From NCBI GenBank assembly GCA_937880075.1, contig CALFLM010000107.1, positions 1 through 11,743 on the forward strand: a stretch of 11,743 nt of DNA. The letters are read 5' to 3'. This stretch comes from an uncultured Romboutsia sp. (lineage in GTDB: Bacteria > Bacillota > Clostridia > Peptostreptococcales > Peptostreptococcaceae). Position 1 is the first letter of the stretch. Each line of letters begins with the position of its first letter. The notes under the pieces were generated by a model. That model searched no databases. It was not told where the DNA came from and was given only the letters and a program-made list of their open reading frames with translations. Positions 7,545 through 11,743 of this stretch are shown piece by piece. The translations under genes were made by a program, and so were the position numbers.

Positions 7545-7892
7545 TTAATTGTTATTTATATATTTTATTCGTTCATCTATACTTCTTATTTCTTTATTGT
7601 TATTTGATATACTTTTATAGCATTCATTATAGTCACTTATGCTCATTTCTGCTTCTTTAAATATTTCTCTCTCCATTACATTTTCTATATCTAAACTTGT
7701 AACAATATTCCCTAAATCATCTTTGATTATGTAAATACCATCTATATTTTCTAGTATATATACATCTAGTATATTTTTAGGTAATTTTGATTCATAAGTT
7801 TTCAACTTTTTTTCTAATCTCTCATTGTCTTTTTCTTTTTTAACTTTTTTTTGCTCTAATTCTAATAACTCTGGCTTTAGTATTCTATTCAA
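7545..7892 (-). CDS. Hypothetical 115-residue coiled-coil protein
   Basis: I do not recognise a family. The chosen start is TTG at 7890-7892, because GGAGG (7901-7905) lies eight bases before it. The in-frame GTG at 7905-7907 overlaps that GGAGG and has no site of its own. Residues of about 6-40 are almost entirely Lys, Glu and Leu and should form a coiled coil. A short beta-like segment follows (GIYIIKDDLGNIVTSLD, around 52-68), then a second helical half. No signal peptide or membrane segment is present, so it is probably cytoplasmic. It is divergently transcribed from the ADP-ribosyltransferase-like gene across 168 bases and ends at its own strong terminator. An antitoxin or regulatory partner role is conceivable from position only. 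Confidence 0.75.
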   Translation of the reverse strand: MNRILKPELLELEQKKVKKEKDNERLEKKLKTYESKLPKNILDVYILENIDGIYIIKDDLGNIVTSLDIENVMEREIFKEAEMSISDYNECYKSISNNNKEIRSIDERIKYINNN

Positions 7893-7921
7893 CCTTTTTA
7901 CCTCCACATATATTTTTCTAT

Positions 7922-7930
7922 ATTATACCA
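7922..7930 (-). promoter_or_regulatory. Extended -10 promoter of the 115-residue gene
   Basis: The minus strand reads TGGTATAAT, a TGn-TATAAT extended -10 element, 30 bases upstream of the TTG start and just ahead of the GGAGG. No good -35 is seen, which extended -10 promoters can tolerate. Confidence 0.55.
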
Positions 7931-8014
7931 TAATTTTCTTAATAAATTATTTTACATACGTATATATTACCATCAAATATTTAACTGAAATTAAAGTTTT
8001 ATACAAAATCCATA

Positions 8015-8023
8015 TGATATAAT
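8015..8023 (+). promoter_or_regulatory. Extended -10 promoter of the ART-like gene
   Basis: TGATATAAT is a TGn-TATAAT extended -10 element 38 bases upstream of the plus-strand ATG at 8061. The -35 region is poor. It faces away from the similar extended -10 at 7922-7930, so the two divergent genes share an intergenic region of under 170 bases where one regulator could act on both. Confidence 0.55.
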
Positions 8024-8060
8024 ATTTTTGATTATAAATAAAATTTAAGGTGGTCATACT

Positions 8061-8672
8061 ATGATATTTGATAATAAGCAACCTCAAGAAATCTATGAAT
8101 TAATAGCTGAGTGGCTATGTAGTAAATCTTTTGCTGGTCATACCTGTAAATCTACATTTAAGTACTTTCATAAAAATTTATGGAACCCAATCCTAGTATA
8201 TATAAAATACTTAAAATATAAAGATAATTTAAGTGAAGAAGAAAGAGAATTCTTAGATACAGTTGTTTATAATGGTGATATTTTTAGAGTTTTAAGGTAC
8301 TATCCTCGTGACAAAAAATATGTATATGAAATGAATGAATATCAAAGTTGGTCTAAGTCTTTGAATGGACTTAAAAAAATTCCTGGTTTACAAGGCGATT
8401 ACTTGCTTATTATTGGTAAATCTGATGTGGGAATTAATGTTTTTGAACTTTTATGCTTTTTAATAAAAAATAAATACATTGTTAATCCAAATGGGTTAAA
8501 GTCCTTTGAAAGAATAGCACGATATGAACTAGAAGAAGAAATAACTTATAAGGTATCATTTGATAGAATTCATAGAATAGTAGCTGTTAATAGTAAAGAT
8601 TTACTTGAATATGATGATAATATAATAAGAGAAATAGATAGAAAATTATGGGGAAGAAATAATTTTAGATAA
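8061..8672 (+). CDS. Possible ADP-ribosyltransferase-fold protein
   Basis: The 203-residue product starts at an ATG with AAGGTGG seven bases upstream and is the only plus-strand gene supported. It resembles no family I can name with certainty. The order of its motifs fits an R-S-E type ADP-ribosyltransferase: an Arg in FRVLRYY (Arg76 or Arg79), a SWSKS block (96-100), a hydrophobic strand YLLIIGKSDVGINVF (114-128), and a Glu cluster YELEEEITYKV (155-165) before a terminal strand HRIVAVNS. The N-terminal 70 residues are helical. Such enzymes move ADP-ribose from NAD+ onto proteins or nucleic acids and are common as toxins in phage-defence and toxin-antitoxin loci. No signal peptide is seen, so it would act inside the cell. 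The fold call is inference from motif order alone; an unrelated fold is quite possible. Confidence 0.8.
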   Translation: MIFDNKQPQEIYELIAEWLCSKSFAGHTCKSTFKYFHKNLWNPILVYIKYLKYKDNLSEEEREFLDTVVYNGDIFRVLRYYPRDKKYVYEMNEYQSWSKSLNGLKKIPGLQGDYLLIIGKSDVGINVFELLCFLIKNKYIVNPNGLKSFERIARYELEEEITYKVSFDRIHRIVAVNSKDLLEYDDNIIREIDRKLWGRNNFR

Positions 8673-8755
8673 TATCTTTACAAGTAAATATACACATTTT
8701 TTAGGTTCCTTGCTTCAAAATACTTTAAAATCTCGTAATATTTCGTCATAAAAAT

Positions 8756-8787
8756 AATTAGAGAGTACAGTTTTGTACTCTCTAATT
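8756..8787. terminator. Bidirectional terminator between convergent genes
   Basis: A perfect 14-base stem (8756-8769 with 8774-8787) with loop GTTT sits between the plus-strand ART-like gene (stop at 8672) and the minus-strand 212-residue gene (stop at 8809). The U-tract is clearer for the minus transcript (ATTTTTATG) than for the plus transcript. It probably serves both genes. Confidence 0.85.
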
Positions 8788-8808
8788 TATTAATATTTAA
8801 AGTTATTA

Positions 8809-9447
8809 TTAAATTGATTTTTCTAACAGTACCTGTAGTAATGGCATTACTAATTGGATAGTATTTTTACTCTTAGTTCCTAGCCAAGTAAGTGTAGATT
8901 TTATTTTACTTTCCTTAATTTCATTGGTAGTATTTCCTTTTAATACACTTTGTAATTCATCTATTTTTTTTAGTAATTCATCCCTACATTCTACCTCTTC
9001 ATTCAATGACTTCTTTCTTATATCTGAAAATAAATTATCTATTTGCACATTTACATCAATAGTTGATGCAATTTCTTGCGATTGAGCCATACTATTTATT
9101 ATATTTATATTAGGCATACTATTTATTAGCTTATCTAATTTTTCTTCAATTGATTTTATCTTTTCCTTATAATATTTTATTTCCAATTTATAAAGTTCTA
9201 CATCATCTTTCTTAGGATTATTTTCTTCTGAAATATGTTTTTTATACTTTTTTAATGCTCTTATTATAATTTTCAAACTTTCACTCGTTCCTTGATGTGC
9301 AAAATCGTGAAAATCTATTTCATTATGATAATTAGCTACCATAAGTCTTCCAATATCCGCAATTTCAAAATCATTATTGTATTCCACTTCTAAAACATTC
9401 TCACACTCTTTTATATCACTTTCAATCTGCTCTAAGTTTGTTTCCAA
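8809..9447 (-). CDS. Hypothetical 212-residue coiled-coil protein
   Basis: I do not recognise a family. The start is TTG at 9445-9447, supported by GGAGGG eight bases upstream; the ATG inside that upstream region is out of frame. Residues 1-70 are acidic then basic, with a motif around DIGRLMVANYHNEIDFHDFAH (31-51). Residues 82-110 form a Lys/Glu-rich coiled coil. A low-complexity joint (NINIINSMAQ, 113-122) leads to a helical C-terminal part (150-212) ending in a hydrophobic helix, QLVMPLLQVLLEK. This build, with a coil, a small Asn-rich linker, paired helices and a hydrophobic tail helix, recalls accessory proteins of abortive-infection loci, but that is resemblance only. It follows the RNA-polymerase-like gene by about 106 bases on the same strand and may be its neighbour in function; it also has its own -10-like element. 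Confidence 0.78.
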   Translation of the reverse strand: METNLEQIESDIKECENVLEVEYNNDFEIADIGRLMVANYHNEIDFHDFAHQGTSESLKIIIRALKKYKKHISEENNPKKDDVELYKLEIKYYKEKIKSIEEKLDKLINSMPNINIINSMAQSQEIASTIDVNVQIDNLFSDIRKKSLNEEVECRDELLKKIDELQSVLKGNTTNEIKESKIKSTLTWLGTKSKNTIQLVMPLLQVLLEKSI

Positions 9448-9479
9448 TCCCTATTCCCTCCATAAATATCATTTCCTAT

Positions 9480-9485
9480 ATTATA
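9480..9485 (-). promoter_or_regulatory. Candidate -10 box of the 212-residue gene
   Basis: TATAAT on the minus strand, 32 bases before the TTG start. A TTTATA sits 17 bases further upstream as a poor -35. No clear hairpin terminator separates it from the stop of the polymerase-like gene, so read-through from that gene remains possible. Confidence 0.35.
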
Positions 9486-9553
9486 CAATAAAATTTTTCA
9501 ATTATAAATCTAGCATAGTTAAACATCAAATAAAAAGTAATTTTATTTAACTT

Positions 9554-11743
9554 TTATATGCTTTTACATACATATTCATCATTTTTCTTTAAAGCTCTTT
9601 TAAACTTTATATCTTCTAAATTTATTTTTTCAGCTTTAGTCACAGCTACACCGTTATTATATAAATATGCTTTATCTACCGTTACAGCTCCATCTACTAT
9701 TAATGAATAACTATATCCATCCTTATTTCTAACAGCTGTACATTCTTTATCATTTAAATCTACTTTATCAGCTTTAAATCTTAATACTAATGCACTACTA
9801 TTCTTTTCTAATTCTCTTTGTATATATTTTAGTTTTTGATTTACTATACTTGCATTTACTTTAGACATATCTATAAATTCAAATGTTCTTGTATAAGTCT
9901 TATTTCCTATTTGAATTATTACAGCTCCATCTTTTTCTGGATGTTCACCTTTATAGAAAGTTCTAACTTTAGGATTATTAGTTTTCACTACATCCACTAT
10001 AGCTGGTGCAAAAAAGTTTAATATATAATCATTTCTTAATTTAACTGTAGCTATAGCTTTATATAAATCTTCTGGCGAACATTGATTATATAGTTCATTA
10101 CATCTTCTTTGAGTTCTATAATTATTATCATCATGTGTTTCTTTATAGTAGATTGATGTTTTATCAGCATTTCTTAAACCTTGTCTAATCGTTTTATAAC
10201 TATTAAATATATCATTTAATTCATTAACTATCACAGCTACATTATTTTCATTAGCTCCTACACTTGCTCTATCAAACATATCTAAAAATACATTCTTTTT
10301 AGATTGTTTTACTTCATCTTCTATGGTGAATGTTACATCCTTCATTAGATTGAAACTTTGGGTATAATAATGTTTTGCACATCCATATGCATATCTATCT
10401 ATCACACTATTTCTTATAGTTGTTGACTTTTCATTTCTAGCATATCTAAAGAAATATGGTTTCTCGCTAAAGTCTTTTAATATCTTTTTTATATTCTCTG
10501 GTATCTCTATACCTGTTTTTGAAGTATCTATAGCAACCTGTTGTGCATAAAGTATTAAGTATTGCATCTTTCTTAGCTCTTTATGTCTACCTTTTATAAA
10601 TTCCTTCTTTTGAGCATCAGTAACCGTATTAGTTGACATTGTATCTACTACTACCCCAGCTTGCATAAGCTCCTGCATCTTTATATTAACTTGTTCACTA
10701 GTTTTTAATTTAAATTCATTCTTAACTTTATTATAAAACTCACTATTAGATAATAAAGTTCCATCTTGTAGCATATATGGATATTCATTTGTTAGGTTCA
10801 TAACTCCAGCATTAGCTAATGCTAAAGCTCCAATAAAGTTTCCAGCACATTCTTTAGTCATTCTTTTTATATTCTCTGGTGTATATGGTAAATCCATTTT
10901 AACTCCATCAAATGTATTAAAGAATAAAGGTGTATCTAGTTCAACTACAGCATTATAAATAGTATCATCTACTATTGAACATGCAATGTCACCATCAAAA
11001 TCTGCTCCAGACATCCTGCTTGCTGTAGCATCAAATGTATTCATTACTAAGATACTGGCACAATTATAATTTAAACTATCTATATAGCTATTCTTTTTAT
11101 TCTCAAACTTCACAAGCTCCTGTGAACTTGAAAGTGGATTTCTACCCATCACAGTTCTTTGTTTATCTGGTCTACCTACAGAATAAAACTCTCCAACTTG
11201 TAGACAACTTTCATTTCTAGCTGTATCCATATTACGTGTAGCTATAAAGTTCATATATACTTGAACATCTTGTATTATTAATCTATAAGATGCATCATTT
11301 AAAAATGTTTTTCCATATGCTACTTTATTTATTCTACTCTTCAATAGTTTTTGTATTTCTTGTTGTACTGCCCAATCTTTTAATAAAGAACTATCGTATT
11401 TTACTAACTCCAACATAAGTGAAAATTTATCTTTAGATTGTTTATCATCTATATCATTTTCATCTATTATATCTGCTAAATCACAGGTTATTAGTAAACT
11501 ATCTATATTCTCTAAAGATGCATCTAAATGTTCTCTGTCATCTTTAGTTAGTTCTAATAATTCATCATAAGATAAATTTAAAGCCTGTAAAAACTGGTAA
11601 TTAAGTTTTGTATTTGAACTACTTAGTTTCTTTGGGTTGTATTTACATACATATAAACATTTGAATATATCATCAACTTGATTAGCTACATTATCTAAAT
11701 AATTACCATCAAAGTGTTTTACTAATTTACATTGACTTTCATT
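9554..11743 (-). CDS. Two-barrel RNA polymerase homologue (YonO / RdRP-like), N-terminus outside window
   Basis: The frame is open without a stop from the right edge to a TAA at 9554, giving 729 visible residues; the ATG at 11414-11416 is internal. Numbering from the edge, MSGADFDGD (DFDGD at 248-252) is the metal-binding catalytic loop of double-psi beta-barrel RNA polymerases. Upstream, in the right order, come CLQVGEFYSVG (GEF at 184-186) and MGRNPLSSSQELVKF (RNP at 201-203). These match the GEVFV and RNPxxHPGD blocks of eukaryotic RdRPs and NRAPTLHR of the bacterial beta' subunit. The SP-beta phage protein YonO is a single-chain member of this lineage that transcribes DNA. The remaining 470 or so residues are mostly helical with a beta-rich end. 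The enzyme probably makes RNA on its own; whether its template is DNA or RNA cannot be told. The 5' end and promoter are not visible. Confidence 0.85.
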   Translation of the reverse strand, partial: NESQCKLVKHFDGNYLDNVANQVDDIFKCLYVCKYNPKKLSSSNTKLNYQFLQALNLSYDELLELTKDDREHLDASLENIDSLLITCDLADIIDENDIDDKQSKDKFSLMLELVKYDSSLLKDWAVQQEIQKLLKSRINKVAYGKTFLNDASYRLIIQDVQVYMNFIATRNMDTARNESCLQVGEFYSVGRPDKQRTVMGRNPLSSSQELVKFENKKNSYIDSLNYNCASILVMNTFDATASRMSGADFDGDIACSIVDDTIYNAVVELDTPLFFNTFDGVKMDLPYTPENIKRMTKECAGNFIGALALANAGVMNLTNEYPYMLQDGTLLSNSEFYNKVKNEFKLKTSEQVNIKMQELMQAGVVVDTMSTNTVTDAQKKEFIKGRHKELRKMQYLILYAQQVAIDTSKTGIEIPENIKKILKDFSEKPYFFRYARNEKSTTIRNSVIDRYAYGCAKHYYTQSFNLMKDVTFTIEDEVKQSKKNVFLDMFDRASVGANENNVAVIVNELNDIFNSYKTIRQGLRNADKTSIYYKETHDDNNYRTQRRCNELYNQCSPEDLYKAIATVKLRNDYILNFFAPAIVDVVKTNNPKVRTFYKGEHPEKDGAVIIQIGNKTYTRTFEFIDMSKVNASIVNQKLKYIQRELEKNSSALVLRFKADKVDLNDKECTAVRNKDGYSYSLIVDGAVTVDKAYLYNNGVAVTKAEKINLEDIKFKRALKKNDEYVCKSI

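Noticed and set aside
6749..8022. Plus-strand open frames at 6749-7027 and 7825-8022
   Set aside because: The first is the antisense of the HNH gene. The second overlaps the start, ribosome binding site and both promoters of the divergent pair, and has the look of AT-rich noise.
9836..11220. Plus-strand open frames at 9836-10021 and 11035-11220
   Set aside because: Antisense shadows inside the polymerase-like gene.
11414..11416. ATG taken as the start of the polymerase-like gene
   Set aside because: The reading frame continues open to the window edge and no ribosome binding site precedes this ATG, so it is an internal Met.
1..11743. CRISPR array, tRNA, rRNA or a full prophage
   Set aside because: No spaced short direct repeats, cloverleaf-like segments or rRNA sequence were seen, and no phage structural, lysis or integrase gene is present. 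The polymerase homologue alone does not establish a prophage.

Overview
The window is a very AT-rich stretch with strong GGAGG-type ribosome binding sites, two probable TTG starts, TATAAT-like promoters and hairpin/U-run terminators. Together with a secreted, InlB-repeat-bearing polysaccharide lyase and an ABC-F gene fragment, this points to a low-GC Gram-positive bacterium, most likely one of the Clostridia. The species cannot be named from this alone. Nearly every gene lies on the minus strand; one small gene lies on the plus strand.

Layout. (1) 1-3813, minus: most of a large secreted chondroitin-sulfate-ABC-type lyase (polysaccharide lyase family 8). Its C-terminal tail of tandem repeats runs off the left edge. 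(2) About 4065-4601: a decayed, internally deleted IS30-family insertion sequence that keeps both terminal inverted repeats. (3) 4698-4982: an isolated 3' fragment of an ABC-F ATPase gene, followed by about 500 bases of gene-free, extremely AT-rich DNA. (4) 5493-9447: a run of short, mostly separately transcribed accessory genes. These are a RES-domain (NAD+-degrading toxin family) protein, an HNH endonuclease with an N-terminal extension, a 115-residue coiled-coil protein, a divergent plus-strand gene that may be an ADP-ribosyltransferase, and a 212-residue coiled-coil protein. (5) 9554-11743: most of a large protein with the catalytic DFDGD and RNP motifs of two-barrel RNA polymerases (YonO / eukaryotic RdRP-like). 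Its N-terminus lies beyond the right edge.

How they fit together. The lyase is a secreted carbon-acquisition or tissue-degrading enzyme with no obvious tie to the rest. From the IS remnant rightwards the window looks like an accessory island. It has decayed mobile DNA, a stray housekeeping-gene fragment that could mark a recombination or integration scar, and genes whose families (RES, HNH, ART-like) recur in toxin-antitoxin and anti-phage loci. The RNA polymerase homologue is the most unusual item, since such enzymes are known mainly from phages and eukaryotic RNA silencing. No phage structural, integrase, CRISPR, tRNA or rRNA gene was seen. That the island is a single functional system is not shown: most genes have their own promoter-like sequence and three have their own terminator, which argues for independent cargo genes.
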